From DASUPK01 sp963724665 (GTDB lineage Bacteria; Actinomycetota; Thermoleophilia; Solirubrobacterales; 70-9), in NCBI GenBank assembly GCA_963724665.1, contig CAVRVH010000012.1, positions 1,178,001 through 1,242,000 of the forward strand: a stretch of DNA of 64,000 nt. The letters run 5' to 3'. A program made the position numbers and the translations under genes. A model generated the notes under the pieces. The model saw only the letters and a list, made by a program, of their open reading frames with translations, ran no database searches and was not told the DNA's origin. The first letter of the stretch is position 1. The number at the start of each line of letters is the position of its first letter. Positions 1 through 8,409 of this stretch are shown here, piece by piece.

Positions 1-2056
1 TGTCGACCAGGAAGAAGCTCGCCAGCGACGCGGCGGCGATCGCCAGGCCGGCCGGCACCGCAAAGGCGGCGAGCGCTCGCAGCAGGCGCCCCCTATATAA
101 GGGCCCGTCGCTGGGCGCCAGGGCGAGCACGAACGACGGGATCCCGATCGTCACGAACGCGGCCACCGTGAGTTGCCTGGGCAGGAACGGGAAGGCCCAG
201 CCCGGCACTGCCACCACCAGGATCAGCGCCGCTGCGTAGACCGACTTCGTCACGTAGAGCCGGCCGAGGCGGTGGATGTTCCGGGCGATTCGCCGGCCCT
301 CGGTGATCGCCCGCGGCAGGCGCGAGAACTGGTCCTTGAGGAGCACGATGTCCGCGATCCCCTTGGTGATCTGGCTTCCCGATCCCATCGCCACAGCCAT
401 CCTTGCGCGCTTCAGGGCCGGGACGTCGTTGACCCCGTCGCCGATCATTGCGACGAAGCGCCCCTGCTCCGCCAGCGCGGAGACGAGGGCCTTCTTCTGC
501 TCGGGCCGGATGCGGCAGAAGATCGTGTTCTCCTCCGCGACGCGGGCGAGGGATGCGTGGTCCTCGGGCAGGTCGTCGCCGGTGACCACACCGACTCCGG
601 CGGGAATGCCGACCGCGGCGGCCACCGCCGTGACGGTCTGGGGCGCGTCGCCGGAGATCAGCTTCAGGTCCATATCCCGCTCGCGCATGTACTGGAGCGT
701 CTCGCGGGCGTCGGGCCGCAGCGTCTCCTCGAGGACCACGAGAGCGAGCGGGGTGACAGCAGGGGGCGGATCGGAGTAGGGGTTGTCCGGCAGCCCGCCT
801 GAGGCACGCCCGAAGGCGACGACGCGCCGCCCGGCGTTCGTGTTCTCCTCGAGGCTGCGCTGCAGCGGAACCGGCAGCGCCAGCGAGCCGCGGGCCATCA
901 GCACGTCCGGAGCCCCGAGCACGTAGGTCTCGCCACGCCCGAAGCTGAGCCCGCTCCATTTCCACTCCGAGGAGAACGGCACCTCGGCCCTGACCCGCTC
1001 CCCGGACGCCGGGTAGTTCTCGGCGATCGCCTCGAGGGTCCGGTTGCGCTCGCCGGAGCTGGCGGCGAACCGGGCGAGCGCCTGCTGCGCCCTGCTCGCC
1101 TCGGAGGGGTCGGTGACGTCAATCGAGAGGAGCTCGAGCTCGCCGGTGGTCAGCGTCCCGGTCTTGTCGACGCAGATCGTGTCGACCGCCGCGAGCGCCT
1201 CGGTGGCGCTCATCTGCTGGACCAGCGTGTCCAGTCGGGCGAGCCGGACGGCGGCCACCGCGAGGGTGACGCTCATCAGCAGCACGAGACCCTCGGGGAT
1301 CAGGGTGATGAGCCCGGCCGTGGCCGTCTGCGCCGCCTCATGAAGAGGAGTGTGCCGAGCCTGCAGGGCGAAGATCAGGATGACCGCCAGCGGGATCATC
1401 ACCCAGGTGCTCGCCTTGAGGACGAGGTTCACCTCGTCCTGGAGGGGGGAGGGGGGATGGCGGAAGGTCCGGGCCTCGCCGGCGACCTTCTCGGCGTAGC
1501 TGTCCTCGCGCACCGCGTCCACCTCGTAGTAGCCCGAGCCGTTGATGCAGAAGGCGCCGGAGAGCGCACGCTGCCCGACCCGCTTGCGGACGCCGTCGGC
1601 CTCGCCGCTGAGCAAAGACTCGTCGACGGTCATGCCGCGGCTCTCCGTGACATCGCCGTCGGCGACCAGCTGGTCGCCGGGCTCGACCCGGATCCAGTCG
1701 CCTGGGACGATCTCCTCGGCCCGCAGCTCGACCAGCTCGCCGTCGCGGACGACCTTCGCCTTCGGCGCGACCAGCAACGCGAGGCTCTCGAGCGTCTCCT
1801 TCGCCTTCAGCTCTTGCCGGATTCCGATGTAGCTGTTGATCACGGCGATGAAGCCGAAGAGCGCGTCGGCGAAGAGGCCGAGCGCCAGCATGATCACGAA
1901 GAAGACCCCGATGATCAGGTTGAAGAGCGTGAAGACATTGCCGGCGACGATGCTCGCGACCGATCGGCTCGTCCGATCCTCGATCGGCCCGAGCTGGCGC
2001 AGCCGCTTCGCCGCCTCCTGGCTGGACAGACCCCCGGGATGGCGCTGGTCGCTCAC
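1..2056 (-). CDS. P-type cation-transporting ATPase (CtpE-like), 3' end outside window
   Basis: Integral-membrane ion pump driven by ATP hydrolysis. About 685 residues are visible from a GTG start at 2054-2056 and the frame is intact to the window edge. The order is an N-terminal actuator region, a PEGL motif in the fourth membrane segment near residue 252, the phosphorylated aspartate in DKTGT near residue 297, and the hinge motif GDGVND near residue 537, followed by the first of the C-terminal membrane helices. There is no CPx metal motif in the PEGL helix, so a soft-metal exporter is unlikely. The hinge-region wording resembles actinobacterial CtpE, a calcium transporter, but the ion cannot be settled from sequence alone. 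Confidence 0.88.
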   Translation of the reverse strand, partial: MSDQRHPGGLSSQEAAKRLRQLGPIEDRTSRSVASIVAGNVFTLFNLIIGVFFVIMLALGLFADALFGFIAVINSYIGIRQELKAKETLESLALLVAPKAKVVRDGELVELRAEEIVPGDWIRVEPGDQLVADGDVTESRGMTVDESLLSGEADGVRKRVGQRALSGAFCINGSGYYEVDAVREDSYAEKVAGEARTFRHPPSPLQDEVNLVLKASTWVMIPLAVILIFALQARHTPLHEAAQTATAGLITLIPEGLVLLMSVTLAVAAVRLARLDTLVQQMSATEALAAVDTICVDKTGTLTTGELELLSIDVTDPSEASRAQQALARFAASSGERNRTLEAIAENYPASGERVRAEVPFSSEWKWSGLSFGRGETYVLGAPDVLMARGSLALPVPLQRSLEENTNAGRRVVAFGRASGGLPDNPYSDPPPAVTPLALVVLEETLRPDARETLQYMRERDMDLKLISGDAPQTVTAVAAAVGIPAGVGVVTGDDLPEDHASLARVAEENTIFCRIRPEQKKALVSALAEQGRFVAMIGDGVNDVPALKRARMAVAMGSGSQITKGIADIVLLKDQFSRLPRAITEGRRIARNIHRLGRLYVTKSVYAAALILVVAVPGWAFPFLPRQLTVAAFVTIGIPSFVLALAPSDGPLYRGRLLRALAAFAVPAGLAIAAASLASFFLVD

Positions 2057-2127
2057 CCGCTCATTGATACCGGAGCCGCCCGGTATGAACGGTGTTCCCG
2101 GAGGCTAAGACCGAGCAGGAGGCGAAT

Positions 2128-2907
2128 CTACTTGTGCTTCTTGCACTTTTTCTTCGCGACCCCGGCCGAGTGGTGCCCCTTTTTGTGTTTCTTGCACTTC
2201 TTCTTCTTGACGGTTGGCGGAGTGACGGTTGGCGGAGGGCATGCGCCGTGGGCGGCAGCGTTGGAGGGGCATTTGTCCTGGGTGTCATCGCCATAGCCGT
2301 CTTGGTCGGCGTCGGGCTCGACGCTGTACTGGATCAGTTGCTCGAAATCGGGCATCGACAAGTAGGACTGGCTTCCCGAGTTGTGGATTCCTATGCCGGC
2401 GCCCAGTGCCCCGCCCGTCGAGGTGTTTGACCAGAACATCGCCCCCTGGCCGGCGGTCCCGGTCGATCGAACGACGCCGAGGCGCTGACCGGCCGCAATC
2501 GGGATTCCCTTATTCACTCCGCCGAGTGAGGGCGTGAAGCCGCGGATCCCTGCCGTTTCGTTGGCGGGCCACGGGAAGTCGGGCAGCTCAGCCGGGGGGC
2601 CGTTCGTGGAAAAGGTCGTGGGAGAGCCACTCAACACGCGAAATCCATAGGTCCCCGGGTCGGCGCCCGACGTTCCGTGTTTAACGAGGATCGAGACGAT
2701 CACCCCCGACAGCGGTGATGCGACGGGCAGGCTCGCGCCGGTCGGAGCCGTGTTCTGAGTAGAGGAAACGCCGGGGCCGGGGCCGGTGAACACCGACGCG
2801 GTGAGGTTGGAGCCGACCTGAACGGCCGCTTGGGCGCTGCCGGCGAAGACAACAGCAATCGTGGCGGCAGCGGCGACCGCGATAGCACCTTGCCTGATGC
2901 GAAGCAT
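2128..2907 (-). CDS. Exported protein with Lys/Cys/His-rich C-terminal tail
   Basis: A 259-residue protein with a clear signal peptide (residues 1-27, ending SAQAA). The Ser/Thr/Gly-rich body lacks a family I recognise. A short calcium-binding-like stretch (DADQDGYGDD, near residue 200) resembles thrombospondin type 3 repeats. A Pro/Thr linker leads to a tail with two KKKCKKHK-type blocks. The same tail chemistry recurs in three other exported proteins of this window. An SD-like GGGGAGA precedes the ATG, and a TATAGGGT box lies further upstream, so this gene has a leader. The function is unknown; surface retention through the basic tail is inference. Confidence 0.75.
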   Translation of the reverse strand: MLRIRQGAIAVAAAATIAVVFAGSAQAAVQVGSNLTASVFTGPGPGVSSTQNTAPTGASLPVASPLSGVIVSILVKHGTSGADPGTYGFRVLSGSPTTFSTNGPPAELPDFPWPANETAGIRGFTPSLGGVNKGIPIAAGQRLGVVRSTGTAGQGAMFWSNTSTGGALGAGIGIHNSGSQSYLSMPDFEQLIQYSVEPDADQDGYGDDTQDKCPSNAAAHGACPPPTVTPPTVKKKKCKKHKKGHHSAGVAKKKCKKHK

Positions 2908-2978
2908 TTCCGTCTCCCCTCGTCGACTCCCTATGCGGCGACCCTATACCGGCTCGACCCCTAGAACAACGGGCCAAG

Positions 2979-3500
2979 CTAATTGGGGGCCTCGCCCCAG
3001 AACCACTGCTCGAAGGAGCGCACGGCCCCGCTGCGCAAGCGACGGCTTCCGAAGTACGCCAGCTCCTCGCCATCGCCGACCGCGCTGCGGGCCGCGACCC
3101 CCGGCAGCCCCGCGTCGTGCGCGCGCAGGCCGATCGGCTGACAGCGGCTGTGGGGCACGATCCGGCGGCGGCCGTCGCGCGGGTATGTCACCGGAAGCCC
3201 CGCATCCCGGCAGCCGGCGTCGGTGACGACGTTCAGATAGCGGTCCTCCGGCACCGTCGCCCGGACGAGGATCGGGCCCGCTCCGGGTCGCAGGTCCTCC
3301 GGCCCGTAGGGCTGTCGCTCCAATCGCCGGTAGACGTTGGCCCGGGCAACCGCAACGGTCTGGCAGAGGTAGACGACCGGAAAGGACTCGGGCGGATTCC
3401 AGCGGCCGCCACGTTCCGCCGCGAAGCGCCCGTCGAGCGGGTCATCCCAATCCGGATCGGCTACCCGCAGGTACGGGCCACCTCGCCGGATCAATCTCAT
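2979..3500 (-). CDS. RES-domain toxin
   Basis: A 173-residue RES-domain protein, the toxin of RES/Xre (MbcT/MbcA-like) type II toxin-antitoxin modules; characterised members destroy NAD+. RES features seen are an early GGRWNPPE stretch (Arg near residue 32), the YLCQTVAVARAN helix carrying the usual Ala/Glu region, and a Ser/Tyr-containing C-terminal part. The length is normal for the family. The start codon abuts the stop of the upstream antitoxin gene exactly (TAA followed at once by ATG), so the two are translationally coupled. It is transcribed away from the flanking exported-protein gene. Confidence 0.82.
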   Translation of the reverse strand: MRLIRRGGPYLRVADPDWDDPLDGRFAAERGGRWNPPESFPVVYLCQTVAVARANVYRRLERQPYGPEDLRPGAGPILVRATVPEDRYLNVVTDAGCRDAGLPVTYPRDGRRRIVPHSRCQPIGLRAHDAGLPGVAARSAVGDGEELAYFGSRRLRSGAVRSFEQWFWGEAPN

Positions 3501-3839
3501 TTACGCCGTGGCTGCCCAGTCAAACGAGCGGCGGATCTTCGCCTGCAGCTCGTCCTGACGATCCCGCTCGATCATCTCGAGCATCGAGAGGCCGCCGTAG
3601 GCAGCCGCGCGCCGGCGGGCGATCCCAGGAATCCGCTCCGGCTTGAGCTGGTGACGGAGGAGGTCGCAGATCGCCGCAACCGTGGCGAGCTTCGCCATCC
3701 GGTTCGAGGGGACGCCACGATCCCGCCACTGGCCCACCGCCTGCCGGCTGACCCCGAACAGGCGGCCCAGCTCGGTCTCGGAGAGCTCGAGCGTCTCGGC
3801 GACGGGGTCGAGCAGGGTGGGGGTGAGGACGGGGCTCAT
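3501..3839 (-). CDS. Xre/MbcA-type antitoxin
   Basis: A 112-residue antitoxin paired with the RES toxin. Residues 10-60 contain a helix-turn-helix (LSETELGRLFGVSRQAVGQWRDRG). The C-terminal part (GLSMLEMIERDR onward) has the place and character of the toxin-binding domain. The reading frame is open further upstream to 3869. I chose the ATG at 3837-3839 because a TAGGAT box (complement of 3847-3852) ends seven bases before it, which fits a leaderless transcript. Autorepression by the HTH is expected from the family and was not observed here. Confidence 0.8.
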   Translation of the reverse strand: MSPVLTPTLLDPVAETLELSETELGRLFGVSRQAVGQWRDRGVPSNRMAKLATVAAICDLLRHQLKPERIPGIARRRAAAYGGLSMLEMIERDRQDELQAKIRRSFDWAATA

Positions 3840-3894
3840 CTCGTTCATCCTAACGCAAGCATTTCGCAAGGTCTCTCAGGCTCATCAATAGTGG

Positions 3895-3925
3895 GGGGCA
3901 GGACTTCTGTCCAGGGCGTGCCCCG
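3895..3925. repeat. Inverted repeat between divergent genes
   Basis: A nested hairpin lies between the antitoxin gene and the next exported-protein gene: GGGGCA pairs with TGCCCC, and inside it GGAC pairs with GTCC around a TTCT loop. No T-tract follows on either strand, so it is not a convincing terminator. It could be an operator for one of the flanking divergent genes. Confidence 0.35.
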
Positions 3926-3963
3926 GAGCTTTACCCGCCCGCCCGTGCGCCGACTGAACCTGC

Positions 3964-5073
3964 GTGTCGGTGCTGATTAGGAGGATCACGCTCGCCGCCC
4001 TGATGGCGGCGCTCGTCGGAGGGACGCTTGCCCTGCCGGCAAGCTCGAAGACGGGCCCGATCGCCCATGCCAGCAAGTGCAAGAAGAAGAAGCACCGCTC
4101 CGCCCAGTCGGCCAAGAAGAAGAAGAAGTGCAAGGGCGCAGGTCAGAGCGGCAGCGCACTTCCCGGGCAGGCCACCCATCCGAACGTCACGCCTCCGTCG
4201 CAGGCCCCGGCCGTCGGGGTCAGCGCCCTCGGCGTCGCCAGCAGCCCGGTCCTCGGAGGTAACGGGACCTCGGGTCAGGTGACGATCGACGGAGCCGCAC
4301 CGAGTGGCGGTCAGTCGGTCGCCCTGCAGAGCAGCGATCCGAGCCGCGTCACGGTGCCCCCGAACGTCGTCGTCGCAGCCGGCCAGACCACCGTGGGCTT
4401 CCCTGTCGGCACAACCGCCGGAGCGACGTTGACGACGACCCTGACCGCCGCGGTCGGGAGCAGCAACGCTACCGCGCAGCTCAAGGTCGTATCGGCCCCC
4501 AGCGTGGAGTCGCTGTCGCTTCAACGATCCTGCTTCACGCCCGGCAGCTTCACGGCGAACCGAGTGACGCTCGACGTGCCGGCGCCCGCAGACACCCCCG
4601 TACAGCTGTCGAGCGACTTCCCGCTCGATCTGAGCGTGCCGACCTCGGCCGTAGTGCCGTCCGGGTCGAAGACCGCGTTCTTCACCGCAACTGCACTGCT
4701 GCCGAATCCACTGGTGACAGTTACCGCGACCCTGGGCGCACCGGTCACAGATTCGGCCTCGGTCAGCGCCACAAGCCCGAGCCCGGCCGTCCAGAGTGTT
4801 TCGATTCAGCCGGACAGCGTGACCGTCGGCGGCTCGGCCGTCGGGACGGTGACTCTCGACTGCGAGGCCGTTGGAGTAACTGGAACGCTCGTCAACCTGT
4901 CATCCGACCTCCCGGGTGTCACCGTTCCGCCATCGGTGACCGTCCTCCAGGACCAGCTCACCGCGACCTTCCCGATCAACACCTCTGCGGCCGGCACTGC
5001 GACGATCGGCGCCCACACCGCCACCGGCGGAACCCAGACGGCCGAGCTCGACGTCAACAACCTCGGCACCTAG
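3964..5073 (+). CDS. Exported protein with basic N-terminal tract and Ig-like repeats
   Basis: A 369-residue protein with a GTG start and a signal peptide of about 26 residues. Right behind the cleavage site comes a Lys/Cys-rich tract (KCKKKKHRS and KKKKKCKG, residues 38-60). The remainder holds three related beta-rich segments of about 85-90 residues. Each carries phrases such as VQSVSIQPDSVTVGGSAVGTVTLD and strings of Val/Thr/Ser typical of bacterial Ig-like surface domains. It is probably a surface adhesin or wall-associated protein. The basic tract is here N-terminal, whereas it is C-terminal in the proteins at 2128 and 59845. Confidence 0.75.
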   Translation: MSVLIRRITLAALMAALVGGTLALPASSKTGPIAHASKCKKKKHRSAQSAKKKKKCKGAGQSGSALPGQATHPNVTPPSQAPAVGVSALGVASSPVLGGNGTSGQVTIDGAAPSGGQSVALQSSDPSRVTVPPNVVVAAGQTTVGFPVGTTAGATLTTTLTAAVGSSNATAQLKVVSAPSVESLSLQRSCFTPGSFTANRVTLDVPAPADTPVQLSSDFPLDLSVPTSAVVPSGSKTAFFTATALLPNPLVTVTATLGAPVTDSASVSATSPSPAVQSVSIQPDSVTVGGSAVGTVTLDCEAVGVTGTLVNLSSDLPGVTVPPSVTVLQDQLTATFPINTSAAGTATIGAHTATGGTQTAELDVNNLGT

Positions 5074-5109
5074 CCGGCCGGCGGATAGGGCTGGAAGCGT
5101 CGGGCGGTG

Positions 5110-5298
5110 CTAGGCGATCGCGGCGGAGAGCCGCTCGCGCCAGTAAACCACGGAGGCTTCCTGCTCGAGACGCAGGCGGCGCGCCTCCAGGGCCTCCTCG
5201 TAGAGCCCGGCGGTCTCCCGCTCGCGCTCCAGCTGGCGGTATTGCTCGAGCAGGTGCTCGGCTTGCTGCGTGCGGTATTCCATCTGCTCAGGCGTCAT
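5110..5298 (-). CDS. Small coiled-coil protein, unknown function
   Basis: About 62 residues from an ATG at 5296-5298. The frame is open to a GTG at 5346, which would give 78 residues. The sequence is almost wholly helical and charged (EQYRQLERERETAGLYEEALEARRL in part), with heptad-like spacing of Leu and Ala, so a short coiled coil is likely. It has no signal peptide or membrane segment. It is divergent from the LLM oxidoreductase gene. I do not recognise a family. Confidence 0.5.
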   Translation of the reverse strand: MTPEQMEYRTQQAEHLLEQYRQLERERETAGLYEEALEARRLRLEQEASVVYWRERLSAAIA

Positions 5299-5372
5299 GC
5301 CACTCTTTTCGGCTTCCCGGCCCCCTGACTTCACCCCAGAAAACACGATGAATCACTAGGGTTGCGCAGCAC

Positions 5373-6449
5373 ATGGGTTTGAAGCTTGGACTCAGCCTTG
5401 GCTACTGGGGGATCGGTCCCCAGGGCGACGAGGCGACAGAAATGGTGCGGGCCGTCGAGAGCTTCGGCTACGACTCGGTCTGGGCGGCGGAGTCGTACGG
5501 CTCCGACGCGGTCAGCGTGCTCGCCTATCTGGCCGCCAAGACCGAGACGATCCAGCTCGGCGCTGCGATCTTTCAAGTGCCGGCGCGGGCCCCCGCGGCG
5601 GCCGCGATGGCCGGCGTCACCATCGACGGTCTCTCCGGAGGGCGGTTCATCTTCGGATTCGGTCCGTCCGGGCCGCAGGTCTCCGAGGGCTGGTACGGCA
5701 TCCCGTACGAGAAGCCCTGGGGCCGCACCCGGGAGTACGTCGAGATCGTCAAGCAGATCGTCGCCCGCGAAGGGCGGCTCGAGTACGAGGGCAAGCACTA
5801 CAACCTGCCCCTCACCGAGGGCCCGGGCGTCACGGGGCAGGGCAAGGCGCTCAAGCTCAACATCCACCCGCTCCGCAACGAGATCCCGATCTACCTCGGC
5901 GCGATCGGCCAGAAGTCAGTCCAGCTGGCGGCCGAGATCGCCGACGGCTGGATCCCGATCTTCTTCTCCGTCGACAAGTGGCAGGAGGCCTGGGGCGAGC
6001 ACATCGAGGCCGGCCTCGCCAAGGGCGGCCGCTCCCGCGAGGACTTTCAGGTGTCGCCCTCGGTTCAGGTCGCGATCGACGGCGACCTCGACGCCGCCCG
6101 TGGCATGGTCAGGGCGGGGCTGCTGCTCTACATCGGCGGCATGGGATCGAAGAAGACCAACTTCTACGCCGATCTCACGCGCCGCTTCGGCTTCGCCGAG
6201 GTCGCCGACGAGGTGCAGTCCCTCTATCTCGAGGGCAAGCGCGAGGAGGCGTATGCCGCGATCCCCGACGAGCTGGTCGACGCCACCGCGATGATCGGCA
6301 CCGAGGATGAGGTCGCCGAGCGGGTGAAGCGCTTCGCCGACGCGGGTGTCGACCGGATGCTGGTCTCGCCGATGCACGGCAACGCCGAGCAGAACCTGAG
6401 CACGCTCGAGAAGCTCGCCGGCATGGTGGGCGCCGGTTCGCCCGCCTAG
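5373..6449 (+). CDS. LLM-class F420-dependent oxidoreductase
   Basis: A 358-residue luciferase-like (TIM-barrel) oxidoreductase, expected to use coenzyme F420. Family features are the N-terminal strand LKLGLSLGYWG, the SFGYDSVWAAES segment, the LSGGRFIFGFGPSGPQVSEGWYG cofactor-loop region near residue 90, and the C-terminal motif GVDRMLVSPM. The substrate is not evident. A TAGGGT box (5357-5362) lies 10 bases before the ATG. Its TAG stop forms part of the TAGACT box of the next gene. Confidence 0.87.
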   Translation: MGLKLGLSLGYWGIGPQGDEATEMVRAVESFGYDSVWAAESYGSDAVSVLAYLAAKTETIQLGAAIFQVPARAPAAAAMAGVTIDGLSGGRFIFGFGPSGPQVSEGWYGIPYEKPWGRTREYVEIVKQIVAREGRLEYEGKHYNLPLTEGPGVTGQGKALKLNIHPLRNEIPIYLGAIGQKSVQLAAEIADGWIPIFFSVDKWQEAWGEHIEAGLAKGGRSREDFQVSPSVQVAIDGDLDAARGMVRAGLLLYIGGMGSKKTNFYADLTRRFGFAEVADEVQSLYLEGKREEAYAAIPDELVDATAMIGTEDEVAERVKRFADAGVDRMLVSPMHGNAEQNLSTLEKLAGMVGAGSPA

Positions 6450-6458
6450 ACTCAGCGC

Positions 6459-6884
6459 GTGGCGCAGGACCCGACGGACGTCTTGCGGGAGCAGTTCGCC
6501 GCGACGAATGACCGCGACTTCGCACGCGCGATGACCTACTACGCCGACGACGTCGTCCTGGTGGTCGAGGAGGGGTTCCTCAACACGGGCATATTCGAGG
6601 GCAAAGAGGCAGTCGGGGAGTGGTACGGCGACTGGTTTCGAGCGTTCAGTAGCGACTACCGCTTCGAGATTGAGGAGCTCCGCGAGCTTGCGCCGGGCCT
6701 CGTGTTCATGACGGCGAGGTACGGGGGGAGCGGCCGCGTCAGCGGTGTAGAGGTAAGGGACCGGCGTGCGTATCTGTATCGCGTAGAGGACGGCAAGATC
6801 GCGCGAATCCAGTTCTTCCTCACATCCGAGGACGCGATCGAGGCCTCGTCGCTGCCGGAGTGGTCGGAAGGCGAAACCGACTAG
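6459..6884 (+). CDS. SnoaL/NTF2-like protein
   Basis: A 141-residue protein of the NTF2-like superfamily (SnoaL-type alpha+beta cone). It opens with a helix (VLREQFAATNDRDFARAMTYYADDVV), continues with a GIFEGKEAVGEWYGDWF helix and ends in beta strands with a FFLTSEDAIEA tail. Members are ligand-binding proteins or isomerases, and no catalytic set can be assigned here. The GTG start lies six bases after a TAGACT box (6447-6452) that overlaps the stop codon of the preceding gene, which indicates a leaderless transcript. Confidence 0.78.
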   Translation: MAQDPTDVLREQFAATNDRDFARAMTYYADDVVLVVEEGFLNTGIFEGKEAVGEWYGDWFRAFSSDYRFEIEELRELAPGLVFMTARYGGSGRVSGVEVRDRRAYLYRVEDGKIARIQFFLTSEDAIEASSLPEWSEGETD

Positions 6885-6925
6885 ATTGCCCCGTCTCAAT
6901 CCTCCGCAGGGCACGTGAATCGTCC

Positions 6926-8047
6926 ATGAAGATCGGAGTTCCAAAGGAAACCGCCGAGGGAGAGCGCCGCGTGGCGCTGGTCCCTGACGTGGTCAAGGCG
7001 CTCACCGCCAAGGAGATCGAGGTGGCGGTCGAGGCCGGCGCGGGGGAGGGGGCATCGCACCCCGACTCGGAGTACTCGGAGGCCGGCGCCAAGGTCGGCG
7101 AGGACCCCTGGGGTGCCGACGTCGTGCTCAAGGTCACGCCCCCAACGAGCGAGGAGGTGGGCCGCCTGAAGCAGGGCCAGATCCTGATCGGCTTCCTCGA
7201 GCCGCTCACCAACCCCGATCTCGCCAAGTCACTCGCCAAAGCCGGAGTCACGAGCTTCGCCATGGAGGCCATTCCCCGGATCACGCGCGCCCAGTCGATG
7301 GACGCGCTCTCCTCGCAGGCGAACCTCGGCGGCTACATGTCGGTGCTGATCGCGGCACGCGAGTCCGGCAAGCTCTTTCCGATGATGACCACGGCGGCGG
7401 GGACGATCCCGCCCGCCAAGGTCCTCGTCCTCGGCGCCGGTGTGGCCGGTCTGCAGGCGATCGCCACGGCCAAGCGCCTCGGCGGCGTGGTCACCGGCTT
7501 CGACGTCCGCTCCGTGGTCAAGGAGCAGGTCCAGTCGCTCGGCGGCCGCTTTCTGGAGGTCGAGGCGGTCAAGGACGCCGAGGGAGAGGGCGGCTACGCC
7601 CGGCCACTCACCGAGGAGGAGAACGAGAAGCTTCGGCAGGAGCTCGGCGAGGCCGCCAAGCGCCAGGACGTGATCATCACGACCGCCCAGATCCCGGGCC
7701 GCCCGGCCCCGCGTCTGATCACCTCCGACGCCGTCAAGAGCATGGCCCCCGGCTCGGTGATCATCGATCTCGCGGCGGAGACCGGCGGCAACGTCGAGGG
7801 CTCGAAGCCGGGAGAGACCGTCGAGCAGGATGGGGTCAAGATCATCGGCCCGGCCAACCTGCCGAGCCAGATGGCCGGCAACGCCTCGGCGCTCTACGCC
7901 AAGAACCTGCAGAACCTGGTCGAGCTGCTGATCGACGACGAGGGCAACCTCAAGGTGGACACGGAGGACGAGGTCATCGCCGGCTCCCTGCTCACGAAGG
8001 ACGGCGAGATCGTCAACGAAAGAGCCAAGGAGGCTGCGAACGCATGA
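6926..8047 (+). CDS. pntAA: NAD(P) transhydrogenase subunit alpha part 1
   Basis: The soluble NAD(H)-binding domain I of proton-translocating transhydrogenase, which couples hydride transfer from NADH to NADP+ to proton entry. It has 373 residues from the ATG at 6926, opening MKIGVPKETAEGERRVALVP. An in-frame upstream start at 6860 is rejected because it runs into the previous gene. The Rossmann signature is VLVLGAGVAGLQAIATAKRLG near residue 165. It overlaps pntAB by four bases (ATGA) in a three-gene operon, the arrangement usual in actinobacteria. Confidence 0.93.
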   Translation: MKIGVPKETAEGERRVALVPDVVKALTAKEIEVAVEAGAGEGASHPDSEYSEAGAKVGEDPWGADVVLKVTPPTSEEVGRLKQGQILIGFLEPLTNPDLAKSLAKAGVTSFAMEAIPRITRAQSMDALSSQANLGGYMSVLIAARESGKLFPMMTTAAGTIPPAKVLVLGAGVAGLQAIATAKRLGGVVTGFDVRSVVKEQVQSLGGRFLEVEAVKDAEGEGGYARPLTEEENEKLRQELGEAAKRQDVIITTAQIPGRPAPRLITSDAVKSMAPGSVIIDLAAETGGNVEGSKPGETVEQDGVKIIGPANLPSQMAGNASALYAKNLQNLVELLIDDEGNLKVDTEDEVIAGSLLTKDGEIVNERAKEAANA

Positions 8048-8409
8048 GTCTGATGACCGAGATCACGATCTTCGTCCTGGCCGCGTTCGTCGGCTTCGAG
8101 GTCATCTCGAAGGTGCCGACGACCCTGCATACGCCGCTGATGTCGCAGACCAACGCGATCCACGGCATCGTCATGCTCGGCGGGCTGATCGTCATCGGCT
8201 CGGCCGATGACACCCTGGAGAAGGTGATCGGCGTGATCGCGATCGCCTTCGGCACGATCAACATCGTCGGCGGCTTCATGGTCACCGACCGCATGCTCGG
8301 CATGTTCAGCGGCAGGGGCCGCAAGCCGAAGAAGGAGCCCGAGTCCAGCACTAATCGGGTTGCTCCTGACGGAGCACCCTCGGATCAACCCGGGGAGGCC
8401 GGTCAGTGA
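8044..8409 (+). CDS. pntAB: NAD(P) transhydrogenase subunit alpha part 2
   Basis: A 121-residue membrane subunit, part of domain II of the transhydrogenase. Three to four hydrophobic helices span residues 5-92, with the conserved VPTTLHTPLMSQTNAIHGIV segment between the first two. The hydrophilic C-terminal tail (about residue 95 on) is longer than usual and Pro/Ser-rich. Start and stop overlap the neighbours by four bases on each side, so translation of the three subunits is coupled. Confidence 0.92.
   Translation: MSLMTEITIFVLAAFVGFEVISKVPTTLHTPLMSQTNAIHGIVMLGGLIVIGSADDTLEKVIGVIAIAFGTINIVGGFMVTDRMLGMFSGRGRKPKKEPESSTNRVAPDGAPSDQPGEAGQ

Noticed and set aside
3895..3925. Hairpin as a bidirectional terminator
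   Set aside because: No T-tract on either strand and the flanking genes are divergent, so no terminator is needed there.
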